A DNA stretch of 64,000 nt from Poronia punctata. Its lineage: Eukaryota; Ascomycota; Sordariomycetes; Xylariales; Xylariaceae. The DNA is taken from NCBI GenBank assembly GCA_022579005.1, contig MU401462.1, forward strand, positions 310,001 through 374,000, read 5' to 3'. How positions within the stretch are numbered: position 1 is the first letter of the stretch; every line of letters starts with the position of its first letter. The position numbers and the translations under genes are program-made. The notes below the pieces were generated by a model that saw nothing but the letters and a program-made list of their open reading frames with translations, was not told the origin of the DNA and did not search any database. This document shows positions 1 to 10,703 of this stretch, piece after piece.

Positions 1-634
1 AAGTGAGGTACCTATGCAAGTATATACAACCTTTCCACCATGTCCGAATTTATTACATAGGGGATCATTGTTGCCGCCGCTGACCGGCCCAACATTTGTG
101 TTTGTGGGGGCGGAGATGCCAAAGTGGGCCCCGAAGCTCGAGTGCGTCCAGACCAAAAGAGGACAGGCGTGTTTGACTATGGGGGCCACAGTACGTACGT
201 GTACTTGTAATGATGCGTAGCTGGTCCTTGCTGACAGATGATCAAATGTTCTTTTCGTAGGTAATAAGCGCCAGTTTTCGGTCACCTTCGACAACCACTT
301 GCCGTCTGCAAAATCGACAACTTCCCTGGAGAGCATTGTTGAGGATGCATCCTTTTCTCCACCCTACATCTGCAGCGCACTCTGATTGATTCATTAGGTA
401 CTCTCTTCTCTCCTTTGAATTCTGTAGGTCACTTTTTCTTGTAACATCCGTTCGAATCTATTAACCCCCCGCTTGTTAGCCTTGATATCAGCTCCTTCAG
501 CTGCCTCTCTACAATTGGTCGATTTATTACGCATCCTTCAACATCAGCCTCGGAATCATTGCCACGACCGCCGGCCTAACCGGCCTTAGGGTTTCCATAT
601 CTAAGGGGTCATTTTGACTCCAGCCGTACTCGTC
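1..634. other. Intergenic, upstream of the Yme1-type gene
   Basis: No supported gene. The stretch ends in a pyrimidine-rich leader (around 395-440 and 480-540) and a GGCC-rich inverted motif near 570-590, as expected for a promoter and 5' untranslated region of the gene starting at 635. Short open frames here have no recognisable similarity. Confidence 0.6.
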
Positions 635-3259
635 ATGGCGTTTCAGACGCCGGCTCTTGCGAGCTTGGCTGCCGCAACTACCGAGCTCTGGCCGTCTATT
701 GCCAACACCCTTGCGGTCTCGTTCCTCGCGTCTTTTCCGGATTCACGACATCCGATCCGCCAATACTCTTTCCGACTGAGCAATGATGCCGAGGCAGGTA
801 CGACTTTGAGAAAAGAGCCTTCAACCCCCCGCGTGGGCTCCACGAGCGTCAATCGCGCGAAATGTGAAATACCCGAATTTCTACGGAACAGCCGCCACGA
901 TGCGGCTGTGAACCTGCGTTTCTCACGACAAGCTATCGCGGCCCCCTTCGATATCCGCTCGTCCATATCGGCTGTGGAGCGTGCCGCATTGATGGCATCG
1001 AACCCTGTAGTCTATAAACCGTATCCGCAACCCCTGTTCTCCCGGACCCTGTCTACCTCGACCCTGCTACCACGTGCTCTGTCAAGCCCGTTGATGATAA
1101 GATCCCGCTTCCAACAAAGATCCTTCCAGACCAGTGGCATATCTAGGAATCACCTCGCCCATATGGAGGAGTCTGCCAACCGGAATCCTACGAGCGCTAC
1201 GGCCCAAAATGCATTCTATCAAGCTCTGCTGAAGGCCAACATGCCTGCCATCATCATTGAGAGATATCAATCTGGACGGTTTGCCAGCAACGCCGCCGCT
1301 ACCGAGGCCTACCATAAAGCACTAGCCCTCTTGACCCCGGCGGCTGCGCCAGCTGGTCAATTGAACCACGTGGGTGACGTCAGCGAAACGGTCAAGAACC
1401 TCCCCGGCAACCTTACCTCGACCCAGATCCAAGCTGTAACCCAGGCGTTGGCTGCCCGTTCCCGCGGTAGTAACTTTGCGGTGGCCAACAACGCTGGTGT
1501 TGCTTCTGGTACCAAGGATGGCCCACTACATGTCATCGTTGATGAGACAATTGGTAGTAGCGTCTTCCGTTGGGTCAAGTTTTTTCTCTATTTCCTGCTC
1601 TTTACTTATCTTAGTCTCATCATTGTCACGACGGTTATCGACATAGCCTCGATGTTCAAACGCCCCGGTGCCAAGGTAAACAGCGGCGAGGTCAAGGCGG
1701 AACAGCAAAAGACTAGATTCAGTGATGTCCACGGTGCTGACGAGGCGAAGGAGGAACTACAAGATATGGTCGAGTTCCTCCGCAACCCCGAGAAGTTTTC
1801 CCAACTTGGAGGCAAGCTGCCTAAAGGTATACTCTTGGTGGGCCCGCCCGGCACGGGAAAAACGCTTCTTGCCCGAGCTGTCGCCGGAGAGGCCGGTGTT
1901 CCGTTCTTTTACATGTCTGGTAGCGAGTTTGACGAAGTCTACGTCGGTGTTGGTGCTAAACGTGTACGCGAGCTTTTTGCTGCTGCCAAGGCCAAATCGC
2001 CTGCTATTGTTTTTATCGACGAGCTTGATGCCATCGGAGGCCGGCGAAACTCGCGCGATGCTGCTTACGTGAAGCAGACACTAAACCAACTCCTGACTGA
2101 GCTGGACGGCTTTGACCAGAGTTCCAATGTCATCATCATTGGAGCCACCAATTTCCCCCAGCTGCTCGACAAAGCCTTGACCCGTCCAGGCCGTTTCGAC
2201 CGACACGTTACGGTTGACCTGCCCGACGTCCGCGGCCGGCTTGCCATCCTTCAACACCATGCCAAGAAGATCAAGGCGGAGAAAGACGTTGACCTGAAAG
2301 CCATTGCTCAGACCACCTCGGGCCTATCTGGTGCCGAGCTGGAGAACATTGTCAACCAGGCCGCCGTACATGCGAGCAAGAACAAGGCCAAGGCGGTTGG
2401 AAAATGGGATTTCGACTGGGCCAAGGACAAGGTCATCATGGGTGCCGAGAGGAAGAGCATGGTGATTAGTGCCAAAGAAAAGGAGATGACTGCGTATCAC
2501 GAGGCTGGCCATGCTCTAGTTAATCTGTTTACGCAAGGGGCGAGTTCGACCCTATACAAGGTCACGGTCCTGCCTCGTGGCCCCTCTCTTGGTCATACTG
2601 CATGGCTGCCCGAGATGGACAAGTACTCTTATACCGTGGACGACTACCTGGCGCGAATCGACGCTGCTCTTGGAGGCAAGCTAGCAGAGGAGATTGTGTA
2701 TGGTCCCAACAAGGTTACTAGTGGTGCTTCATCTGTAAGTCATTCATTCCTGTCCCACAGTCTATTCTGTTACTTGCTGTTGCGAGGATACTAGACTAAC
2801 TCCTCCATTTTCTATTGCGTATAGGATCTCAAGTCTGCAACGCGGATTGCCTTCAAGATGGTTGCCTCTCTCGGCATGTCGGCCAAGCTAGGCAATATGG
2901 AATACGGTAGCCGATACGAAACACTTAGCAGCGAGACGAAAGCTCTAGTAGAATCTGAAGTCCAGCGCACTTTGAACGAAGCCTACGAGCGTGCCCGTAA
3001 GCTACTGACCGATCACCGGAAAGAACTCGACTTGCTAGCCAAGGCACTGGTCGACTACGAGACTCTGAGCAAGGAGGAAGTAGAAAAGGTTATTCAAGGC
3101 CAGTCGCTACCCGATCGCCTTATAGTCCCTAAAGGGCCGATGTCGATCCCTGCCTCGGCTAAGGCAACCGATATCCTACCTCCCATCCCGGGCTCGGGAC
3201 CGGCTTCGCCACCCCCAGCGGCGCCACCTAGTGTTGCCTCTTCCCAGTCTGAGAAATAG
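635..3259 (+). CDS. yme1: Mitochondrial i-AAA protease, Yme1/FtsH family
   Basis: Predicted ATP-dependent zinc metalloprotease of the mitochondrial inner membrane, which degrades unassembled and damaged proteins on the intermembrane-space side. Coding exons 635..2734 and 2825..3259 with one 90-bp intron (gtaagt...tag) give 844 residues; yeast Yme1 has 747. Visible in order: a basic, Ser/Arg-rich N-terminus fit for mitochondrial import, one membrane segment around residues 310-335, Walker A GPPGTGKT at about 403, Walker B with [11 protein letters not shown], the second region of homology RPGRFDRH, and the zinc motif HEAGH at 622-626. The C-terminus is Pro/Ala/Ser-rich. The ATG at 635 is chosen because the frame upstream has no other ATG and this N-terminus looks family-like. 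A single membrane span and the overall sequence favour the i-AAA type over the two-span m-AAA type. Confidence 0.95.
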
Positions 3260-4869
3260 ATGAGGGAGGTATACGAAGGTCTTGGTTAGTAGAAGAGAAG
3301 TAAAAATTCTCGGTAGTGGACATATGAGTCTATCCCTACCGGAGAAATAACCCCACCCCCTTAACCCTACAGGCGTCTGTGCATCTCACTGCCAAACATC
3401 ATTACAATAGCGCTGCCATGCTATTCCAAAAAGCATAACACAGGGCATGGGCATGCACATTATCATGGCGTGCCAGAGATTCCAAAGCGTTATGGATGTA
3501 TGCGGGTACATATTTACCCCAGACAGGGTTAGCCTGCCGTCTGAAGTCCGACAGTGTCCGAAGTGCAACGGAGCTTTCTTCCGCGAGTTACAGCGCATGC
3601 CCTCGCGTAGAAGGCCTAAGCCGGGCCAACACAATACTAGATAATCCAACGGCGGGGATCCTGGTATTTGTTTAATCAGACCCATGTACGAGTGTATAAA
3701 CCTTTTCCACTTCTCTTTGTCTACAGAAGGAATAAATAAAACAAACATAAGCAGTGCCCAGGCAAATTACAAGCAAGTTATAAAAATACTCTTATGCCTC
3801 TTAATCCCTTGACACTCCACGGCATCTACCCTACGTAGCTCGTTATAATTGAAGTAAAAGAATGGACTTCTTTTTCACCAGGTTACATAACCTTATCCTG
3901 TGATCCCCGGGGTTAGCTGTCTTAAAGTTAGGACTCGGGTAGGTAATGTTTCAACCTCCCAACCTTAGCCATAAACAAACAAACATCTGTAAACATGGGT
4001 AACGATTATTTTTTTAATTACCCAAGTAGGATGTGCCTTTAAGACTTGAGTTTGATAGCAAAGGTATAGGACTTGTATAAGGCCTGGTTTGCTACGCTCA
4101 TAAAACCTAACCTACCTCACTGTAAAAAATAAAAAAGCTTTCGTAAAGCTTTCGTCCCTTCAACATTGGCTCATATGTCTTCACATCGTAAAATAGGGAA
4201 GAAACCTTGATATATAAATAGAAGCCTTTAGAAAACGAAGTGTTGTTCGTCGTCATCTGAGTGAACCCCCTTTCCTTTTCTTTTCTTTTCTTTTTTCCTT
4301 TTCCTCTTGGTCATATCGCGCGCTGCGGTTTTTTAATTTCTCGTTATCTGACTGGAACAGATATTGATTGTCCCCTCATTCCCCTCAAGATGTCCTGTCC
4401 ATGTTTATAAATCTTCGCGATTGGGCTGTTCACCAAAATCTCCGCCAGGGAAAAGAAAAAAGAGGCGAAGGGAGAAAAGGATTGAAAACCCAGGCCCCCC
4501 TAAAACCGTTACGCCAATATACAGTACCTATCCAATATGTTCCTCCCTCCTCAGGCCCCGCTTCCAAAGCAAAAAAAAAAAAAAAAAAAGGGAATCCAAA
4601 AACCTGCAAACGGATGCTCTCCCGCACGGGTATCAAACAATGAAACAGCGTGGAAAGGAAAGAAGTGCCCAGCTCTTGACTGGCCACAATTCACCACACC
4701 ACTACAAAAGATGCATTAGCACGTATCGACATCCCGCATAGTACCCTGTCATGAGCAGCCCAGAGAGAAACACAAAAGAAATCTACAACGGCTAGCCAGA
4801 AACCGAACCGGGGAAAGAGATTCCCAAAACGAATGATTAGGATAGAGTACAGCGTTCCAATAGGGGTCG
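3260..4869. other. Intergenic between convergent genes
   Basis: Holds the 3' ends of two converging genes and no supported gene. It is AT-leaning from about 3750 to 4260. A pyrimidine tract of TTTTC units lies near 4268-4306 and a 19-base A run at 4571-4589. Small open frames across these simple sequences are low-complexity artefacts. Confidence 0.6.
4571..4589. repeat. Poly-A homopolymer (A19)
   Basis: Nineteen consecutive A residues in intergenic DNA, downstream of the minus-strand regulator gene. Likely length-variable; no function is evident. Confidence 0.9.
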
Positions 4870-7800
4870 TCACATGTTGGACTCTTCGGGATACACGCCA
4901 AGGAAATCGTTGGGTATATAGTCGCCGAACCAGCTCAGCATCTCAGTATGGCCAAAGCTGACGAGATGCTGTCCAATATCGGTTTCGTTATCGTAGGTGA
5001 GAAGGTGCAGATCCGATCCGGGCACATCAACGTACGAATAGCCACTCGCGGGGAGGCCACTGCCACTTGATGCGAAACTAGACGGCCCGCCGTCTCCAGT
5101 GTAGCCCGTAGCTACTATTGACGTAGAATGCGTGCTGTTACCAAATGGCTGGCCCTGGCTGCCAGGGGGCGAAGCTCCTTGCATGTAACTTGACTGGTCG
5201 TAGCCTGATGGCGACTGCCCCGTAGACGGAAACGGCACAGCAGAAACGGTGGCCGACCCTTGCGAGATGATCGAGTTGATGCCTAGCTTACTATCTTGTA
5301 TTGGGGGCATCTTCGTATCGTCCTGCCCGAGCCCCTCGTACCGGAGCTGCGAACTGACCCTAGTACCCGAGTGCGGAACCCGCGGCGAATGTCGCAAGGC
5401 AGATGTGTTGGGTTGTGGGTAAGCTGGTGGGTACATGGGATTATCGAGACGACTCGGGCGGATGGGGTCGTATATCATGTTACCCGGCGGAGTCGACACT
5501 GTCGTTGGTGCTGGAGTAGCCTGTTGGGTGTGTATAGATTGTTGCTGCTGCTGCTGTTGTTGTTGTTGGTGATGTTGTTGTTGATATTGTTGATGATGTT
5601 GATGGAGTTGTTGTTGCTGCTGCTGCTGCCGATGATGTTGTTGATATCTCTGCTGGTGTTGTAGTTGATGTTGTCGCTGTTGCTGCTGCTGTTGCTGCTG
5701 CTGCTGCGACTGCTGTTGTTGTTGATTGGATGTCGTCGTTGTGGTGGGGTTTACAGGGTTTTGAAAGAAGAGTGTGAGGCTAGAATTGGGCGAGTTGGTT
5801 GTGCCTGTGAGAGACCAAGCCAGAGGAGGGCCGCCTTCGGGCAAGGGAGAACTAGGGAAGTCGAGATTCTTAACGAGCTTATGGGAAATATGATCTCGTC
5901 TGATCCTCTTCGTACTTTCGTATTCCTCCGTGGTAAAAGTCTCACAGTCCCATTCCCCGTGGGACTTCTGGTCGAGCACGTTAAGGATGTAACGAACACC
6001 GCCCCAAAATGCATGCATATTCTTCAAAGCCTTGTAGCAGGCCTGGTAGTTTTGAAGAGCCGCCGAGGCTAACAACAAATGTTTTGAAGCTGCATTGTTT
6101 GGATCCAGTGGTCGAGATACTTGTTTTCTCACACCCATGCCAGGGGCCGGCGACGCGTTCCTCGAGTCCGGCTGGGACGTATTCGCCTTGGACTCGAGCA
6201 GAAAAGCACAGGCGGCAATGTAGATGGGCTGCGACGTGAAAGGGTTGCCGATGAAGCATTTGGGGTCCAACAGCTCGGCAAAGCTGAGGATATCGGCAAT
6301 CGTCTTAGCGCTCGACATGGATAATTCTCGGCTGTCCGACTTTAACTGGTGCTTGCGATCAATCGTCCCCTGAGTCAGAAGCGTCGGCTGATGGAGCACA
6401 ATGATGAGGGCATGGAACCAGAAGTGGAGCAATATAAAGGTCGTGCCGTTTCCATTTTCAATATTCTCTCTGAAGTTGGTGGCATCGAACCGCAGACCCG
6501 GATGCATACTCTGGTACAGCTTCGTTAGTTCGTTCTCCATCACCGCAAGCTTATCCAGCTTGTCCTTGGTCAAATCCTGCGACTGCTTAATGTTGTTCAG
6601 CACATCCGATACTCGACCGTACAGATGGATGATATGAAGCAGGGCGGCATAAGGGTTAGGCCACCCGGACGACGGAACGGGCGACATCCTGGGGAGACGC
6701 AAGTCGAAGTCGTCGTCTCTCAGGGTAACCGGCCGTCCAGTACCAGACGAGATGGCCCTATCGAGGAAGAACACGGCCCAGAAGGTGTCGATGCGTTCTT
6801 GTTCGATTTCCTTTTGCTCTTCGGCGCTCAACGTCGGCTCCGTGCCGCCTGAACGGCCCCCCTCGCCAAGACCCTCGCTGTTTCGTTCGCGCCACCGCGC
6901 GTACCAGGGGTCTTCGGCGCCTTGGTATTTAACACCGTCTTCCTTTGGGAGTCCCAGGTCGACGGCCATACGGATGGCGAGGCCCAGGTACATCCACAGT
7001 GCGCTGTCCTGATCCGCACCAAAGCCATCATAAGCCATCAGTAGACAAGCCTGGACCGCAGCGACCGATGGACAGGCAAACGTGTCTACCGTCGCAGCTT
7101 TTGCGCGCTGCGCATAGGCGTGGCCGTATTCCGACTGCGCCAGCTTCCCATCATTCCACTTCTTGAACAGGCTGATATCCGAGAACCGTGCTGCAAGGGC
7201 GCACACCGCATCTACCAAGATCGGCTCAACTCTTTTTTCTCTGACGTGGGCCGGGAATTTGTCACGCCTGAGAAAGGGATAGTTGCTTCCTAGACGACGG
7301 AAGAAAGTTTCGACGAGGTTGAGAATCAGAGGGTGGACGGGGCCCGGATCGTTGACTTCGTAAAAGGGAATGTCCTCAATGTTGCCAATGTCGAGGTCTG
7401 GTTGCGTTGTCGACAATAAGCCGGCGTGGATAGAGCCCGTGCTGGGCGATGTGGCTGACATGGAACTACGCCGTCTGTCTCGTACCTTGACCACCATCTG
7501 CTTGAAGCCGGGAAGGATGGCGGTCGGGCCAAAGTATCGAAAGTAAGGAACGCGGTGCCCGCTGTCGCTGTGGCGCAATACCGGGGACCGACTCGTCGGG
7601 CTGCGCCCATCTTCGGCGGAAAAGGATGACTGGCGTGGATTCGTCGGTCGCGACGCCAATGTCTCGCGTCGCGGAGTCGCCTGCGACTTCTGGGAATGGG
7701 CCTCCTCCCAATCCACAGATTCGGCCTTGATCGGCAGAGCCGGTGTAGCATAGTCCTGCGGCGTATCTGACGTACGGCTGGAAATAACCGAGGCGCCGTC

Positions 7801-8181
7801 GACGCCATCTAATTGCCTTGCGCCGCCATTCCGGCTGTCACTGAATTGTCTCGGGCCCGGTTCGGTTTCGTTATCGAAATCATCATCGGCGTCGTCGTTG
7901 GGGTCTGGCTGGCCACCATTCATTCCGGATGCCGGCGTCTTTGCGATTGCCTCTTTTCTCTTGTCGATGGCATCGGAGTAGCCCTGGCAGAATTGGCCGT
8001 TCTTCTCGCAGGTGGAACACGTGGGATGTTCGCCGGCACATCGTGTCTTGCGTCTGCGACAGGTGAGACAGGCCGCATTGATTCTCCTGCGTTTGGTGGG
8101 TGGTTGACCCTGGTTATTGATGAAGCGAATCTGCTTGGGAGTTGGCAGCGCTTCATCGTTGGTGTTGACGACGGTGGCCAT
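4870..8181 (-). CDS. Zn2Cys6 transcription factor with polyglutamine tract
   Basis: Predicted nuclear DNA-binding regulator; its target genes cannot be read from sequence. It is one uninterrupted frame of 1103 residues. A textbook zinc binuclear cluster lies at residues 38-65 (C38-x2-C41-x6-C48-x6-C55-x2-C58-x6-C65), preceded by a basic TKRRR stretch. A low-complexity Ser/Asp/Pro linker follows. A middle region from about 225 to 720 has the character of the fungal-specific transcription factor domain (conserved blocks such as VHPLILNLVETFF, the YFGPTAILPGF block and an IDTFWAVFFLDRAIS helix). Residues about 815-885 are a Gln/His-rich tract. The C-terminus is Gly/Ser/Pro-rich with an acidic end, which could activate transcription. 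I do not recognise a specific named orthologue. The absence of introns in a gene this long is slightly unusual for this window. Confidence 0.93.
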   Translation of the reverse strand: MATVVNTNDEALPTPKQIRFINNQGQPPTKRRRINAACLTCRRRKTRCAGEHPTCSTCEKNGQFCQGYSDAIDKRKEAIAKTPASGMNGGQPDPNDDADDDFDNETEPGPRQFSDSRNGGARQLDGVDGASVISSRTSDTPQDYATPALPIKAESVDWEEAHSQKSQATPRRETLASRPTNPRQSSFSAEDGRSPTSRSPVLRHSDSGHRVPYFRYFGPTAILPGFKQMVVKVRDRRRSSMSATSPSTGSIHAGLLSTTQPDLDIGNIEDIPFYEVNDPGPVHPLILNLVETFFRRLGSNYPFLRRDKFPAHVREKRVEPILVDAVCALAARFSDISLFKKWNDGKLAQSEYGHAYAQRAKAATVDTFACPSVAAVQACLLMAYDGFGADQDSALWMYLGLAIRMAVDLGLPKEDGVKYQGAEDPWYARWRERNSEGLGEGGRSGGTEPTLSAEEQKEIEQERIDTFWAVFFLDRAISSGTGRPVTLRDDDFDLRLPRMSPVPSSGWPNPYAALLHIIHLYGRVSDVLNNIKQSQDLTKDKLDKLAVMENELTKLYQSMHPGLRFDATNFRENIENGNGTTFILLHFWFHALIIVLHQPTLLTQGTIDRKHQLKSDSRELSMSSAKTIADILSFAELLDPKCFIGNPFTSQPIYIAACAFLLESKANTSQPDSRNASPAPGMGVRKQVSRPLDPNNAASKHLLLASAALQNYQACYKALKNMHAFWGGVRYILNVLDQKSHGEWDCETFTTEEYESTKRIRRDHISHKLVKNLDFPSSPLPEGGPPLAWSLTGTTNSPNSSLTLFFQNPVNPTTTTTSNQQQQQSQQQQQQQQQQRQHQLQHQQRYQQHHRQQQQQQQLHQHHQQYQQQHHQQQQQQQQQQSIHTQQATPAPTTVSTPPGNMIYDPIRPSRLDNPMYPPAYPQPNTSALRHSPRVPHSGTRVSSQLRYEGLGQDDTKMPPIQDSKLGINSIISQGSATVSAVPFPSTGQSPSGYDQSSYMQGASPPGSQGQPFGNSTHSTSIVATGYTGDGGPSSFASSGSGLPASGYSYVDVPGSDLHLLTYDNETDIGQHLVSFGHTEMLSWFGDYIPNDFLGVYPEESNM
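5536..5733 (-). repeat. Coding CAG/CAA tract (polyglutamine/histidine)
   Basis: Imperfect trinucleotide repeat within the Zn2Cys6 gene, written as TTG/CTG on the plus strand. It encodes runs of up to about ten Gln separated by His, Arg, Tyr or Leu. CAG, CAA and CAC are mixed, so the tract is interrupted rather than pure. Such tracts vary in length between strains in many fungi (general knowledge). Confidence 0.9.
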
Positions 8182-10703
8182 TTTTTGGCGCAGTGAGTCC
8201 GCTAGGGCGTCCTCGTCGCCCCCAATCGCTCGCGCGCTCTACTCTCTACGTTCTTCGTCTCCGACCTTTCTTTTTTTATTCGCCGTCCAAGGAGCCTCCG
8301 AGGAGCCTCGAAGCTCGATAAGAAATCGAGAGGGGACGGCCGATATCCGCACCAGACTATTAGTAGTCTAGTTACAAAAGCACCATTCTCGGAAGAATAT
8401 CCGTGATGAGCCCACAATGGAAATCAGCCTAGGGGGGCCACAGATGAGTATCGACAAACGAGCAGCGGGGGGATTCCTTGCGGATTCTTACAGGCTGTCA
8501 TAGCCCTGAGCTGGACTGGACCCTTACAAGCCTGTGCAGGAAAACCTAACCTCTGGCAGGAATAGATGGCCAGGGCCCAGGAGATACTATCATCTACTGT
8601 GTAGCGTACAGCAAACAAAACAACACAGCCAAGGCAAACGAACGACACAAACTATACCGTACAGCGCATAGCATAGGTAGAACAAGTGGAAAGTGGCTCT
8701 TGCAGCGCTATTGGGATCGGAAATACCATGTGGGGTACTATCCTCGCTAGATGATAGATCTACCATACCAGGTGTCGTCGTATGTCGTATGTTGCGCACT
8801 AGGTTAGGTAGCACGTAGGTTGGTATTGTGGCCGGTACCACCCCCTAAGCTTCCCAACATGTAGGATTTTCTGATAGGTGAGGTTAGGTATGTACTTTAC
8901 CTACCGTGCCCCGTGCCTACCTCTACAAAGCAGAACTTGTTGTTAGGCAGTGGCCGTATGTTTCTTGCTTATGTCGGCTCTCGATGCAAGACTGCAACAT
9001 TTCCCGGAATAAGCGGCAGTATCACCTCGCAATTTTTAGGTACGTACGCTTTCCTAAATTGCATGCGTACATATCTTATTGTATGTATAATGCGCTTACA
9101 TATACCAATGGAAGGACCGTAAGGTACTAATGTAGCATAACATCCTATCGTACAAACGTAGGTACTATGTAAATATATACTTCTACCTAGGACACCTTAT
9201 AAGTTACGTGCTACGGCCCGTCTAAATTATTTTGGGATACTGTATATATTTCCCCCTCGGGTTAGAAGTCAAGTACGAGTAGGCAATTGTGTAAGTGGGG
9301 CAATAAACCCAATGACTAGAAGCGAGGACATCAAGGGGTATAAAATAGTATAAACTACCTAATCAACTACAAGTAGTTTGTCTGGAGAGAACTGTCTAAC
9401 CTATGTGTTGTTTTCTTTAAGTTCACAAGGGGAAGCAAAACTACTAGGTAGGTAGGTAACAGCTTGAACTACCTACCAATACCTACATAAGGTACTTTGA
9501 TGTACTCGTAGGTACCTTAGCTAAACATTAGCCAACCGATGCCGAGACAAATAGTCTTCTACCGCATCGTTCTAGAAGGTTGCGGGGAGGACCGCCCACC
9601 TATGGTAAAGTACCTACGTGTAGGTATGTCATGTATATTCACCAGCTACGTAGTCCAGCTTAATAAATGATATGTTGAAGCATGTATCATGATATTCAGC
9701 TCGGACATGCGAGCCAAAATAGACGACTAGGTTACCGGATCATGAAAACCATGCATGTTCCCTAGTAATCAGAAATGAAAATGTGCCTATGAACGGAGGG
9801 GTAGGCCGAGGACAAGCGAGGGAAGGAAAGGAAAAGGCAGTTGCGCAGCGTTGTCCTGTGTACATTATACCTTGGTCCCGTGCCAGGGCAAAATACTACA
9901 CGTACTTTATGTACCTACTATTACCTATTTCTACTACATACTACATCTAGTAGATGGGCTGATGGGGTAGGGTAAGGGGGGCGATTAATATGTGTGACCC
10001 ACTCACACTTCAAAGGGAGAGCGAAGTTGCGCGCTGGGAGACTTTTTTGGACAGCCCTGCAAATCCAAAAAGTGAAAAAGTTAAAAGTCCACTTGCGGAT
10101 AGATAGAAACGTAGCGAATCCTTAATAATATGTCGTGGCGTGTTTGTCAATGCTAAGAGAAATACCGAATTGGTCGGTGAGGATTGCGAGGGCCCAAACC
10201 ACCTCTCTTAAGCATTCCTGCTCTGTCACCGGAGGGTGGGGAGACCCGACCCGGGAGACCCAAGTGTCTGCTCACATACACAGAGGCATAACAAACAACA
10301 AACAAATAAATAAACCATAGATAAAACAAAGTGTTCGTGGGGAGTAGACTTGTTTTAAATCCAGAAGCTCTTCAGTTACTCACTCGTACATACTTATATA
10401 TATATGCGCATCAGGTAATGTGCATAGGTAGTAAAGTACCTGAGTGGGTGACGGTTGATAAATAAGTAGATAGAGTAATGGATGTTGGGTTCCTTTTATA
10501 GACAACGTTATAACGCACTATACCGTTGTACTCAAAACTTATTACTTACGCCTTCCAATCATGGGCCATCTTAGCGCCCTGACCGTATAGGTAAAGTACG
10601 TACGTAGGTAGCATGTTGATACAGTTGTCTTGCCATGGACTATACCAAAAGTCACATATACACACATACTTTCTCATAGGATCCTCTTGGATTTTTTTCC
10701 CTG
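8182..10703. other. Intergenic, rich in TAGGTA/TACCTA motifs
   Basis: Promoter side of the polyglutamine regulator (8182 upward) and 3' side of the next minus-strand regulator. No supported gene. Copies and near-copies of TAGGTA, TACCTA, GTACCTAC and similar palindromic mixes are dense from about 8800 to 9650 and again at 9895-9960 and 10585-10615. A short TATATATATATG run lies near 10395. Confidence 0.6.

Noticed and set aside
4620..4660. tRNA-like sequence on the minus strand (GGTATCAAAC)
   Set aside because: No acceptor or D arm pairs around it; only a chance partial B-box resemblance.
5296..6072. Plus-strand open frames with long Leu runs (122 and 135 codons)
   Set aside because: They are the antisense reading of the CAG/CAA tract in the Zn2Cys6 gene; the Leu runs are a by-product of the repeat.
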